Source: Vespa crabro (Eukaryota > Arthropoda > Insecta > Hymenoptera > Vespidae). Taken from it: DNA of 64,000 nt. The stretch is from the NCBI RefSeq assembly GCF_910589235.1, contig NC_060976.1:437501-501500 (forward strand), written 5' to 3'. A program made the position numbers and the translations under genes. A model generated the notes under the pieces. That model did no database searches. It saw nothing but the letters and a program-made list of their open reading frames with translations, and had not been told where the DNA came from. Shown here in pieces: positions 11,036-24,400 of the stretch (position 1 is its first letter; every line of letters starts with the position of its first letter).

Positions 11036-12027
11036 TTAATATAAAATAGTTTGGTCTTTATGTGAAATACTTTGATATCCATTAGCTGGTGTAGATGAAA
11101 TGTTATTAGGAACACTGTTAGAATATTGTACATGTTTATATACATTTGCTGGATCTGTTATTATTTCAATTTCTTGAAAGTGTTGAAGTCGTTTTATGTC
11201 TTTATCTTTTCTCAGTTTAGTATTTGGTAATTTTCGTAACTTCAAAATTTGATATGGACATAATCCAAATTCTTCACAACATATCTGTATTAATGTCTGG
11301 TATGTTAAATCATTCATAGGTAATTCGACCTCCACAAAGTCAGGATCAGGTGCATTTGCAATACGTACTTTTATTACTAATTCTATAAACAAAAAATAAA
11401 TGTAAATATTTATTGAAATATATCTGAAATATCTTTATATTTTTTTAAGCAATATGAATTTTTTACCATCTTGCAAATGGTTATTATTTTTCAATTCATA
11501 TCGAGTATGATTCACTCCTAAATGCTGCATAGGATCTACATTGGTAATTACATTCTTTTTATATTTAGGCATAAATTGATGTATCATTGGTCCATTTGTA
11601 TTACATTGAATATCAGAATTTAATAATTGTAAAATTTCTTCATTGGAGCATAACGATTTTACTGATTCCCCATTTTCTGACTTTATCTTTTTATCCGCAC
11701 CATGCTTCAAAAGTAAAGAAACGACATCCAAAAAGCCTTTTTTGCAAGCCCAATGTAATGGTGTCCTTTTAAAAGGATATTAATTATAAAAAAAACTATA
11801 AGTAAAATGAAATAATATATTGTGATTAAAGACAATTGAAAATAATTGATATTTATAAAAGAAAAAGTTGTATAATTTAATGTATAATGTCATTAATATT
11901 AATACCATCCGGAACCAATGCGTTGCGTGTTAACATTGACGCCTAAATTGATAAGTTCCTGAACTACATCCGTATCCCCAATACAGACTGCTTCTTTCAG
12001 ACGGTCTTCTAATATTTGTTGTTCCAT
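11036..12027 (-). CDS. ANKRD40: Ankyrin repeat domain protein 40 (ANKRD40)
   Basis: Exons 12027-11906, 11765-11467 and 11382-11036, phases 2 and 1, 255 residues. The N-terminus has two ankyrin repeats (GDTDVVQELINLGVNVN; then GWTPLHWACKKGFLDVVSLLLKHGAD, whose TPLHWA core is rebuilt by the first splice). The C-terminal half carries the conserved ANKRD40 block ELVIKVRIA, then LTYQTLIQICCEEFG and LRKLPNTKLRKDKDIKRLQ. The family is conserved in animals but its function is poorly known; the C-terminal block is its hallmark. Head-to-head with the U2AF large-subunit gene, with 736 bp between start codons. Confidence 0.92.
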
Positions 12028-12763
12028 ATTTCTTTAATGTAAAACGTTAACTACATGCGGGTCCTCGAACTATTATTTATAAGATTATTGAAATTAAGAG
12101 GCCTTGCACAACTTCTACAAAATTTAATTGATTAACTTAACTATTTCAATTGTAGACCTTGTAAAGGTTTTACAAACAATCAGGATATTGATGTAGTATT
12201 AAAAACTCTGCTATTTTGATATATTTTATAAAATTAAAATATCAAAACTGTATATAATAATGATAATATAATAACTTCTTTTTATAGCATCTCATTTTGG
12301 TTTATGTACGAAAATCGAATGAGAATACATTTTTAACTGTCGTAGCAACCAATAAAAATTTAATCTGGTTTGATCATTTCGCTGTATAAAGAGTAACCCT
12401 AGGGAATTTATATTTTTACATATATATTTTATTAATCCATAGAAATACGTAAAATTATTATTGTGTTGTTTATTAGATGGTTATCTTTAGTCCATAATTT
12501 TTTTTCTATTTTCATTGTGAGATATAAAACACATTGTTTATTATACAATAGTTCTTCAAATTAAAGCAAGGAAGCATAGATACTTTAATATGCTTTTCAC
12601 GCCATCTGGTAGTGGTTATTTTAGATTCATTGTTCTTCTTGTTGCTTCACGCCATTTCGGTATAAAAATCTGTTTGGGAGCGGCTGACGTTTATGCAGTT
12701 TATCGTTCTGTATAAACATATTTTCATATAATACAGTGTAATACTTAAATTGGAAGATCAAAG
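12028..12763. promoter_or_regulatory. Probable bidirectional promoter, ANKRD40 / U2AF2
   Basis: The only sequence between two divergent ATGs. It is AT-rich with slightly more mixed sequence near 12595-12720 (two copies of TTCACGCCAT about 50 bp apart, at 12596-12605 and 12646-12655). No core promoter element can be assigned with confidence. Confidence 0.5.
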
Positions 12764-15700
12764 ATGGGAGAAGATTTTAATGGAGGTGAGAAATTTTCTA
12801 ATAAGATGCTTTTATCTACATTTTTTGTAAGTCTTCCCGCGTTATGTGAAGATGAATGGATTTCTATGAATGTAATGGCCGGAGATCTTATATTGGCACG
12901 CATAAACAAATTCGTAAATGTCTTTTTTTTAACTAGCTTTGATTGACATTTATGTGTGCTTTCTTTTGCATATACAATGAAAGTATACAATATATATATT
13001 TCTGAAAAAATTTCAAAACATTGACATACTCTAACAAATAGCAAATATGTCCATATAAGTTATTGAGAAATATCTATTGTCTTTTTATTTAAAGAAATTG
13101 TTTTATTAAAAATATAATTAAAAAATATCTGTTTATATCGTCTTTAAATATAATATGGATACAATTAATTGAAGTATTAGAAAATATTCTTTCAATAATT
13201 AATTTGATATTAATTCATAATTATCGTTACTTTACAAGATCGAGAGAGACAAGATAGAGAGAAGGACCGTGATAGGGACAGAGATCGTGACAGGAGACAT
13301 AGATCACGTAGTAGGGATCGTAGGAAGAGATCAAGGTCTCGTTCCAAGGATCGCAGAGATCGTAAAAGAAGCAGTTCTCCTAAAAAAAGTCGCAGTTCTA
13401 GAAGAAGGAAACCATCTTTATATTGGGATGTACCACCACCTGGATTTGAACATATTACACCTTTGCAGGTAATTTAAGAATGTATAAATGTTAACGTAAT
13501 TGTTATTATCTATTAAATATTTTAATTTGAATATTGTAATTGTTTGTATAACAGTATAAAGCAATGCAAGCTGCTGGCCAAATACCTGCAAATATCGTAG
13601 CGGATACACCTCAAGCTGCTGTTCCTGTTGTCGGTAGTACGATCACTCGTCAAGCAAGAAGACTATATGTTGGTAATATTCCATTTGGAGTCACAGAAGA
13701 AGAAATGATGGAATTCTTCAATCAACAGATGCATCTATCAGGCCTTGCACAAGCTGCAGGAAATCCAGTCCTTGCTTGTCAGATCAATCTAGATAAAAAC
13801 TTTGCTTTCTTGGAGGTATAATATTAAAATTACAATCATTTTCTTTATATATATATAATTATTAGGAAATTCTGCAAATATATTCAATTTCTTTTATTTT
13901 AGTTTCGTTCAATAGATGAAACTACACAAGCCATGGCCTTTGATGGAATCAATTTTAAAGGACAAAGTTTAAAAATAAGAAGACCTCATGATTACCAACC
14001 AATGCCTGGAATGACAGATAATCCGAGCATGAACGTGCCAGGTACGGTTCCTGGTATGTTTTATGCATACATTTTACACATCAGTTTATAATATGTGATT
14101 ATAAAGTAATATTCTAATGTATACAGTCAATTTATATTATATTTATTAACACAATTATTAATAAAATATTATATTTATTTATTACAGATTCTCCGCACAA
14201 GATTTTCATTGGTGGTCTACCGAATTATTTGAACGAAGAACAGGTATGCAAATAAATCTACTATATCATTTGTATTCACTGCACACTTTTTAATGCAGTT
14301 CTCTTTCATTGAAGCTCAATTTTTGATTATTGAATGTGTATTTAGTTTTGCATAAAAATTGTAAAAACGAGCATTAATGACTGGGAGAAAACTGCAATGC
14401 GAAAATGTTAGGACTCTATTGCTGTAGGATTATTAAATATGCCAATCCTCAGCACTGTGAGTTAAACAAAAGATTACATTATAACATAGGTACTTAGCTA
14501 TTTAGCGGAGATTAAACAGAGGAAGGTGTACCAGTCTGCCAAAATTCTACAGAGGTATGTATGTGTATCCACTGGATTTCTGCGTCGATTAGGTCATTAG
14601 ATAGGAAAATCAGGTTTCGCTTTCACCAATGTCTGTGGATTAGCAGATGCGTTCAATATCTTCTTTCATTCCTTTATCATTGTCACACATCGTCCCAAAG
14701 TTGTGCAGGATAGATACATAGATAACAAGGAAAATCGTTAGAGGCGTTGCAGCATTTAAATGGCATGCAGTCGCAGCAGTCGTTTTTCTTTTACATACTT
14801 TCTAGGCATATTCTAGGTCCAGCCAAAGAAATTCTAATTCGACAAACTCGAACAAGAATAGTTTAGCAAAAATGTCGCAGTTCGAATATAAGAAAGGAAG
14901 GGGAATTGTTGCAATTGCATTATTATCCATGAAATAAAAGTACAAAAAGTTAAGAAAAGATTATATTACATAGAATGATGCAGAAATTTCATATAAACAC
15001 GTGTACTTGGCAAGGACATTATTACAGAGTCATCCAGCTTTCTTATGACAATGATGCTTATGCAACAGGACTCTTTATAGGTCTACAAGTGAAACAAATC
15101 AACGTTTTATCTAGCAAATTGGTTTTATTTTGGATGGGATTACAGGGTCAACACATAATTTTATGTGCATCTGGTAACAGCTCCAAGTCTTCTGGTATCT
15201 ATTCTTTTCAGGAATATCTTTTTCCCTTGCAGCTATTTTCTTTACAGGCTTTACAGATCTTCATCTTGTGCCTCATTGCGTTTACAGGTTACGCAAATGA
15301 AACTTACGTGTTCAAATTTCAGTAATGTGTCTTTAGGCAAAGAGAAAATACTGAGAGTGACAGAGAAACAAAAATAAACAACTGCTATATTGCATCATTG
15401 GAGAGTTAATAACAGTTTCCTTACAGTGAATATGATTAACATAGAATGAAAAGTAAAATCCTTTGGTTATTGTAAAAGTAAATTGTGGACTGATACCAGT
15501 GCCCTTTCTCCCCATTTCTTAGCTTAGGGTCGCGCTGATCAAAAGCATTTGCTTACCACTACCACTACTTCTACCACTACTTCTACCACTACTACTACTA
15601 CTGAACATGACAATATACCACACTGCCTGGAGAGAGGCTAGTCCAGTCCCTCGAGGCAAGTACTTATCTCATTTTCATGCCTTCGTACATTGGGCTTATG

Positions 15701-15964
15701 CGATTTTGCAGCCCCTTTCCCGAAGTCTGTGATTCTCCTGAGCTAATGGTGCGTTCTTTGATATTCTGGTAGAATTTATCGGTAAAAGCATGTTGCTGGC
15801 TTGTGAGGAGATCAGGAATGTTTTTGTTAAATCTATATGAGGAAGGTATGTTGTATTCTACCTCCTCGATAGATGCAACATGCTGTTATCTAGATTTCAG
15901 AGTTTACAGTTTCTGTGATGAATGGGTTCATGTAAGTAATATCATTATATAAGTACATATATGC

Positions 15965-15997
<33 letters not shown>

Positions 15998-17339
15998 TAC
16001 ACATATATATGTATAATATATGTTTATATATACACATTCTTCAAACATAATAAATCAATTATAAAAATTCTAGAAGCGAGAAATTATGCTTAAGAAGGGT
16101 ATAATTTAGATATATTAGAACTTCTTAGGATGGAGGTACTAAACAGAATTAAATACTGTGTGTAATAAAATAATATATAGACATTACAAATAAGTGTTAA
16201 CAGGCACATCTACATATTCGAAAATCAGTTTCATGTTCCTATACTATGCAATTTTCTGTTTGAATGAAATTTCAAAATTGAACACGTCTTATATAAATAT
16301 TGTTAACTTTATTAAATCTTTGTTGCATTAATTATTCAATATGTATGTCTTGCTAAATTATATAATAGACTATAAAGTATTCTACATATAGATAATTTAT
16401 TGAAAATCCTATTACATATCTATATATTTTGTACATAATCTCTTTTAATAAAATAATTTAAATAATCACTAAAATAATAAAATCTTTTAAAGTAATAAAT
16501 ATAAATAAATTAATATTAATTTTATAATTTTAAAAGGAAAATTGCATGGTCTACATTAGTATAGATTATTTTATGTAACATATATGAATATAAAAATAAT
16601 ATCGTTGTGATAATTTAGGTAAAGGAGCTTCTGATGAGTTTTGGCCAACTGAGAGCTTTCAATTTAGTAAAGGATTCAGCGACAGGACTATCAAAAGGTT
16701 ATGCTTTTTGCGAATATGTTGATGTGTCCATGACGGATCAAGCAATTGCTGGATTAAATGGTATGCAGCTAGGAGACAAAAAATTGATTGTTCAACGAGC
16801 TAGTGTCGGTGCAAAGAATCCTATGATAGGAGCACAAGCTCCTGTACAAATTCAGGTACCTGGTTTATCCATGGTAGGCACAAGTGGACCTGCTACAGAG
16901 GTAAATATATAAATAAATATATCATTCGCATAGGACATTGAAATAACGTGATTTTTATATATTTTCAGGTACTTTGCTTACTGAATATGGTTACACCAGA
17001 AGAATTAATGGAAGAAGAGGAATATGAAGATATTTTAGAAGATATCAAAGAAGAATGTAACAAATATGGTGTAGTTCGATCCGTAGAAATACCAAGACCT
17101 ATCGAAGGTGTTGATGTTCCAGGATGTGGAAAAGTAAGTTACAGAATTTTTCATTTATTTTATATTTTTATAGTTATTATTATATGTAACTTATTATTAT
17201 TTCGCAGGTATTCGTTGAATTTAACAGCGTTATCGATTGTCAAAAAGCACAACAGACTTTGACAGGACGCAAATTCAACAACCGTGTAGTAGTTACATCA
17301 TATTTTGATCCCGATAAATATCATCGTAGAGAATTTTAG
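12764..17339 (+). CDS. U2AF2: U2AF large subunit (U2AF65 / U2af50) splicing factor
   Basis: Eight exons: 12764-12785, 13239-13468, 13555-13815, 13903-14053, 14188-14243, 16619-16900, 16969-17133 and 17208-17339, all phases consistent, 432 residues. The order is: a short start; an arginine/serine-rich domain (about residues 8-65); the U2AF35-binding segment around LYWDVPPPGFEHITP; RRM1 with RNP2 LYVGNI (121-126); RRM2 with KIFIGGLPNYLNEEQ (from about 226) and GYAFCEYVD; and a C-terminal U2AF-homology motif with EIPRP and KVFVEF. The protein binds the polypyrimidine tract of 3' splice sites and recruits U2 snRNP. Two in-frame donors 12 bp apart (after 14041 and after 14053) could remove or keep four residues before RRM2. 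The 2.4-kb intron between exons 5 and 6 is described separately. Confidence 0.97.
14244..16618 (+). other. Long U2AF2 intron with a distinctive, less AT-rich core
   Basis: At 2,375 bp this is far longer than the other introns of the gene. Roughly 14260-15930 is visibly less AT-rich and more complex than its flanks. Within it, 15201-15322 carries six pyrimidine-plus-CAG sequences resembling 3' splice sites (AG ending at 15211, 15232, 15247, 15256, 15287 and 15322). A (CTA/CCA)n trinucleotide tract lies at about 15555-15602. The 3' part (15950-16030) is TA repeat and ordinary AT-rich intron. No conserved protein domain is encoded. Confidence 0.7.
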
Positions 17340-17876
17340 AAAGTAGATTCTTATTTCTTACCAATTAATGATTGGCTGTATTGTATGATACATACAAGTG
17401 AATAATCTGATATGTCTTAAAAGTAAATAATATTTCGCGAGAATAATATTCTCTGTAATTCCTTTTAATTAGAATATAGAAATCATTCAACTATTTTTGA
17501 CTGCACAGTGCATTACAGTAATAATTTGCTATAATTTACGCTCATTTCATGAAATGAGATATTGTAATTCTTTAAAAATGCAGTATAATTAATAATGCGT
17601 GGAATATTTTATAGTTTAAATAATATAATCAATTGATAATCTGAAAATAAGAAGTAAATAATAATGATATTAAAAAACATTGCTAGCTGCAATATAAGAA
17701 GTTTAAGTAATTATGATGGACAAAAGAAATAAAATATTGTCACTGTGTTTATACAGATATGATTTAACAATTATATTGATTAGTACCCTCTTAATATATA
17801 AGTTGAAAAATACATGAATAATATTTTAATGATTTTTATACACAAAAATGATATAATTATAATTATCTATTAAAAA

Positions 17877-18331
17877 TTAAGCTTCGTTTTGTACAGCTGG
17901 TTGGTATGAATGGCTTTTTGTTGTGTCAGCTGGATCAATTACAAACTTTTGTAGTAAAAGGTAAAGACCACCGCCTATGAACAACATACTAATTCCACAT
18001 AGTAACACTATTGCCCATGCAGGTATAGCTGTACCTCCTAAGATAGTTGAAACATTTATGTTATTTTCATGTAAACGTAACAATTTCATCAATATTTTAC
18101 AATTTTTACTCACTGTAATATTGCCTTGTTATTGTCTTACGACCGCGTAATATTTTACGTCTTGCTTCTGTTTCATCGATGAAGATTCCCATAATAACTA
18201 TGTTACCGTCAAATATAACGTAAGTATTTTATAATATTTTCACATACTTAAAGTAAAATGATTTAAATATTTGTTTACATTTACTTACGCAAACTAACTG
18301 CGAGATAGAATAGTAACTTTTTTGAATACAT
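17877..18331 (-). CDS. Small single-pass membrane protein, 95 residues
   Basis: Three tiny exons with consensus splice sites: 18331-18289 (donor GTAAGT), 18197-18114 (donor GTGAGT) and 18037-17877, phase 1 at both joins. Introns are 91 and 76 bp. The product starts with a signal-peptide-like stretch (MYSKKLLFYLAVSLLIMGIF). A basic luminal segment follows with RRKILRGRK, resembling a proprotein-convertase site. A strong transmembrane helix spans about residues 48-72 (PAWAIVLLCGISMLFIGGG), then a short polar tail ending VQNEA. I do not recognise the family. Exon 3 alone is open further upstream to 18113, but the spliced version has proper donors, acceptors and a signal peptide. Tail-to-tail with U2AF2. 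Confidence 0.7.
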
Positions 18332-21300
18332 GTTGATTGATACAATGTTCCAACTTCACTTAAAGGAATAATAAAATTGAACGTCTTTTCAGCAGACAAG
18401 AAGAATTGGGTGTAGCGTTGATCGTCGGATGATGAATCAACGACGATAGATAACAAGTGATAACAGATAATATAGAATGTAGCTTATCTGTTTTAATACT
18501 ATGAGATAAAGTACCTGAGAAAATTCATGTAGGCAATGCAGTAAAAGATAGTAAACTTTCTAAAATAGTCTGGTAAAGAAGCTTTTACATTTGTTGCCAT
18601 AAATTTGGTATATTTACAAAGTTTATGTAAATTTAATATATTTAAAACAAATTAGATATATTACTTGTATAACAATGACTTTTTATTAAATCTATTAAGA
18701 AGATATTTAGTATATATACTTGTGTTATCTCTATGTACGATTTATCTTCATTAACGTGAGAAATGGCACATTGAAGATTTACAATTTGACAGAATGCGAA
18801 ATGACTGTGGCTGGATGTATGGGACAAGGATTCGGGTCCTTACAATCTGATCAACAGAAAAGAATAATCTGAAGTTATATTTCTTAATCTCATAATGACT
18901 TTTTATTGATTGAAAATTAAGGAACCAAGTTACATATATAGTAAATCATTCACGCAATCGTTGTGATCTCAGATAAATATGATACCAACGCGTGAGAATG
19001 TCAAGTGAGAAGAAGACAAACTAGGCGGTATAACTACTGCGAGTATTAGGAGATAATAAGTATATAATTCCAATATTAATGGTATTTAGCTGTAAGATAA
19101 CGTAATAGTATATTCTCTTTTATGTTTATTTTATATGTAGTTATATTATCGTTTCAAAGAATGTTAAAAATAATATTTATATTTAAGAAAGCATGATTCT
19201 CTCATAAAGGTATACTTGACTCGCAGTATATTCCGTTACAGTTATTTTTCTCTCTCCTGTATATTGTAAGGAGTACTGGCATAAACCAATACATGTAAGT
19301 GATTTATATAATGATCACTTTTCATTATACCTTATTCAAAGAATATGTGTATACAACAAAAGTAAAGCTTTGATGCGATTTCTGAGAGTATAAGTTTTAT
19401 AATAATATAAATGTAAATATAAATAGCTGGCACATATACAAGGCATTCCAAACATCACTTTTCACCAAATTTGCAGCAAATTTATCTGCTGCGCTCACTG
19501 CCTCTTCTCTACTATTCCTTTGTTGCTATATCATTATCTCTAGTTATACACTCTTTTAATACAAACTAAATTCTGTGTTATATTCTCTCTCTCTTTCTCT
19601 CCTCTTCCCCCCTCCGTTTTTCGTTTTGTTCTAATTATTCAGCACCATATAACGCAGAAGAAACCATTTTCCTTCGTACGATCATAAACCGCCTTTTTTC
19701 TTTTTGATTACGTTATAAGGCGTGAAATTTCATAGTAACTGCTCCAAATTATATTACGATAATAATGAAACAAATGTGATATATAAATGATAGTATAGTG
19801 GAATCATGTAAATCTCCAGAAAAATTTCATAAACATTAGTTCCTTATTCATCAACATGGTATCTATCTATATGGTATTCACCCAATTAAATATAATTGAT
19901 TTATGCATTTAATAAATATTGTTTTTTGTGTGAAATCATGCTGTGAAACTTTATAAGCTTTTCTTACAAATTAAATAGTCTTTGATTTCAAAAGAAAAAA
20001 AGATAGTGTACTAAGTAAATAAAGTAAACTTTCATTTATGCATATAAAAATAAATTCTAGATATGTTACAATATAATTTGTTCATCGTAAATAATATTAC
20101 TTTCAACATGCCAAATTGTATTGTTTATAAGTTCAGTAATGAATACTATTAACTTAAATCATTGTTAATGTAACAAAAATAGAACACAAAAATCATAAAA
20201 CAAATAAAAAAATGTGTCACTTTTTTACATACAATTACTGTATCTATGAATCGGAATTTTTTTTTCAAATATATGAATCCTTTAAAACAATATTCTTTTT
20301 ACAGAAATAATAATTTTCTTATTATATATAGAACAAATTTTTACATTTAAAAAATTATAAATATAAATTAAAAGTAAATACAAATAATACTGAGAATTGT
20401 TTTGATCTAAATGCGCATATATATATAGACACACATACACACACGCGCGCGCACATACACACACACACGCGCACGCACGCACGCACACTATTAACTAATA
20501 TTAAAGTAACATGTTAAATATTTAAATAATTGCTTCATAAGTTGTGTAATATATTTAAAAAAATTCATAAAACAAAATTAAAGAAATTCACCTTCTTTCT
20601 TCTATTAACTGCAAAATAATAATACCAATAATGAAACTTCTATTATGGATAATAAAGCGTTATGATTGTTATTAAATATATACTATTCTCTACCAGAATC
20701 TTTAACATTATACTTATCTGTCAGTTAATTTTGTTTAAATATGAATCTTTTGTCTCTAAACTACAATCTACTGCAGTTAGAGTTACTTCATAGTTGCTTC
20801 AATATAACATTAGTGGATGGCATAATGAGTTTAATATAATTGAAGAAATGATGTATTCTTAAATAGATAGCAATTTTTACTAAAAATTTACTCAATGAAA
20901 CCCACTCATAATTAACAACTATTATTATCATATTTCTTAATGCAAAGTATTTAATGTTGGCTCGACATATTGCTAAAGATTATTATACCTTCTGTTATCA
21001 TTTCGAATATCCAGAGTATTCAAATCTCTTTCCTGTGTATTCAAGATTTCTTTTACAAATCAGTCATATCTTTGTCTATTTATAAGGCAGCTATTTATTG
21101 CTGCCAATTTATAGAACTAAATATATATGTGGTATCACGAGATGGTTCATACCACATATTAATTTTATATTTTATTTTGTAATTGTACAAAGGAATGCAC
21201 AAGAATAGTATATCACTCTTTTATATATATGTATGTCCCTTATACAATTACATTTATATTACTAAATGATTACTAAACAATATCAAGTATTCCTAGCTGC

Positions 21301-21480
21301 GGAGCAATGACAGCGGCATTTCTGTTAAGAGTTATCTCGTTATTAATGTTAATATTAATAAATAGATATCATAAACATTTTTCAGAATCTAATTTAATAA
21401 ATTAATTCAATATATTACCGAAATTTTATATAACTTTTGCGAACTATGCTGTTGGATTTGGATATAAGTTTACCTTGTGG
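18332..21480. other. 3.1-kb intergenic region
   Basis: Between the start of the small membrane protein and the stop codon of UBE2O. It includes the promoter of the former and probably a long 3'UTR of the latter. Features seen are a CT-rich stretch (about 19584-19615) and a CA/CG alternating tract (20427-20488). The open frame over that tract (20282-20488) is a microsatellite artefact. No RNA gene recognised. Confidence 0.55.
20427..20488. repeat. Alternating CA/CG microsatellite
   Basis: Purine-pyrimidine alternation mixing ACACAC, CGCGCG and GCACGC, a composition able to adopt Z-DNA. Confidence 0.9.
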
Positions 21481-24400
21481 CTAGCTGGTATTTCTTTCTG
21501 ATGAATTTTTTTTCCTTTCGCTTGGAGGGATTGTAGGGGAAGATGAAATTAAGTCCTTTCTTAAATTGCCATTTGATAAAGATTTACTATCTGCTTGTAC
21601 ACTGCTCCTGCTGGTATCATTCTCTGATTCTTTATTTTCTACAGTTGCCATTATTTTTTGACGTTCTTGAATAGAATTATTTACTGTTTCACTTGTATAA
21701 CTTTGTAAATTGCTTGGTTTTTGTAGTATGCTTTCTTTAATAAGCACACCTCTAAATATTGCCAATGTTTTTCTAAGTGTAATACAAAAACCTCTAGAAG
21801 CTGGTATTAAAGGAAATTCAGGCAGAATTTTTTGATCTAAAAGAATAAAAATGAATGTATTTTATTAGATCAACAAAATGAAAAAAGAACAGAAGAAAAA
21901 ATATCACAGTTTACCTATTTCTGAGATTTCCTTAAATGTGGTTGGTGTAACAGGAGATAATGGATGTTGATTATTATGCTGTTCAGATATTTCCATCCAA
22001 AGATCTAATCGTTGTAATAATCTTTCTGCATGTCGTTTGAAATGTGCTATAATTATGTCTTTAAACACAAGGGGTGGATATTGCAATAATTTTGTCTGAG
22101 CTTGAACCAATTTTAATACTACCATTTCATTATACATTCTAGAATTTTCTCTGCCTTGCTGAGAACCCTTTTGCTTTTCAAAACCAGCTTCGTTGAAGTA
22201 GGGTTCTGATACAAGAATAAGACCTTGTATAGAGACTATAACTTGCAGTAAAGTAGAAGAATTAGTCCATACTTCTGTTCCACGACCAGACCATGTTCCA
22301 AGAAGACTCACACATACTTTTCCATCTTCATAAAGATTAGGGTTGAGTCTTTCACTACAATAAGAAATATAATGACATAGGGGCGGAGCGGCAGGATAAT
22401 CTGCAGACAACTGAAAGTCGAAAAGAAAAAGTCCATCCTCATATGGTGTTTTTTCAGGACCACGGAACATCACAGAATATAAATCTATACGATCTTCAAA
22501 ACCTTTTATCCACACTCCTGGTGGAAGGGAACTTCTTAAAAGTTTCAACTCTTTTGAAACTGTTCTAAAGAAATTTGTTGGATCCGTAGGTTGGAACATT
22601 GTTAATTTAAATTTATGACTATCCGGAGCAGTTTCTTCTATGGAAAATCCTTCACCTTCCGCATAAATCAATGGTGGAATATCTACCATAGATTCAGACG
22701 GTTCTGACAATGTTTCTACATGTTTTTCTTCTTCTTTCTTTTGTTTTTTATGGGGCGATGAACCTTTTGCTGCATCTGATAATGACATTTTTGATAAACC
22801 AAAGCGTTTTGAAACTTCTGAATGTGCCAATACTAATTGAGCTTTTATAAGGGTACAAAGTTTTACACAAACATGTGAACTAGCAACATGAGAACTTGTT
22901 ATATGCATTTGCATTTTTGCTGTTTTATCTATTTCTGTTTTTATTGATTCAGTTGTTTGTGCAGGCAGAAAACGTTCGTTATTAACATCTTCACTAAGTA
23001 AAAATTCTCCGCTAGATTCACTAGAACCTGATTCTTTTTTGGAGTTCTCTGCAGAATATAATCCAGAATCTTCAGGATTTGGATTGACATTAATCAATAA
23101 TCGATTATCTGATTCTGCTTCCTCTTTCTGTTTTCTATTATTATCTTCATTACTTTTATTGGTAGTAGTTGCTACATCCATTACATTAGTTACTATTCTT
23201 TCTATTGTACAAGGTGTATTTTGAGTAATATTTGGATTGTCTTTGCTTATATTTTCCTCCGATCCATCGGATTTATGAGTAAACAGTCTTGTTACCTGAT
23301 CTGCCATTCGTTGTGCTACGTTTGCCCTGCCACGTTCTCTTACCCGTTCAAGTAATCCTTGAAAATGACTTTCATGGAAAAATGATGTACCCATAAGTTT
23401 ATCCATGTATCGACAATCTTTATAAACTTCCAGTAATTTTCGCATTACTTCTGTAGTTTGCAGTGATGGATTTTGTGTAAAAATTTCTTCTAATCTCGAC
23501 ATTGCAATTCTAGCTTTTTCAATATGTGCAGCTAACTTTGGTTTTATTATTTCTAGCTCAGTTTGCTCTGTCGTATCAGTATCAGCAATGAAACAATCTT
23601 CTAATTCAGTTTCCCATGATGCATCTGATGATACATCATCCCAAAGTTCTCCTTCATCACTGTCATACTCACCGACTTTATATAAATCTTGTGGCCAACA
23701 CATACTAATATGTCCATCGACCCACCATACTTTAACACGACCTTCTGGATAATTGTCTAATACTTGTCCAGCTGTACAACCAGCATCCTCTCCTTCAAAA
23801 TTAGCTATACGTATTACCACTGTACCAGGCCTGTATTGAAAATCCGGATGATCCTTCAAATCATAAACACTTACTTCACGTTCTTCTAATAAAGTTGGTC
23901 TATAGAACAAATTTACACATTAATAATTTTCAATTATTAAAAAAATATATGTATAAAAGCGAATAGTTTGGTAATGGTATGCTTAATATACGAACTTCTT
24001 TTCTAAACAATTACAAAATTATAAAATTATTCAATACTTACTGTGGAGTTTGACTACAGGTATATGTTCTAAACCATTTTATTTTAGCAGTTCGACCTTG
24101 GTGATCAACACTTTGTACAACACCATACATTCGAGATTCTTCCTTTTGATCTAAAACAAAATCTCCCGGAAAAAATTCTTTATCGTCCAAATGATGAATT
24201 GGATATAACTGTGTTGATGGAATGCCTATAGGAAAATGTATTACATATATTTTAAAGATACTAACAAAATGATTTTTAATATTAAATTCGTCATGCATAC
24301 CAAACTCTACAGAACCATCTTGCCACACAACATTGGCTTTTGTATTAGTCGAAAGTGTTTCCACAACTATCTTAGTTCCTGGAATTAATGGAACAGGTGG

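Noticed and set aside
14975..15377. Overlapping open frames in the U2AF2 intron
   Set aside because: No domain, the frames contain the decoy splice-site array, and they are bracketed by well-defined U2AF2 exons.
20282..20488. Cys/Ala/Val-rich open frame
   Set aside because: Translation of a CA/CG microsatellite.
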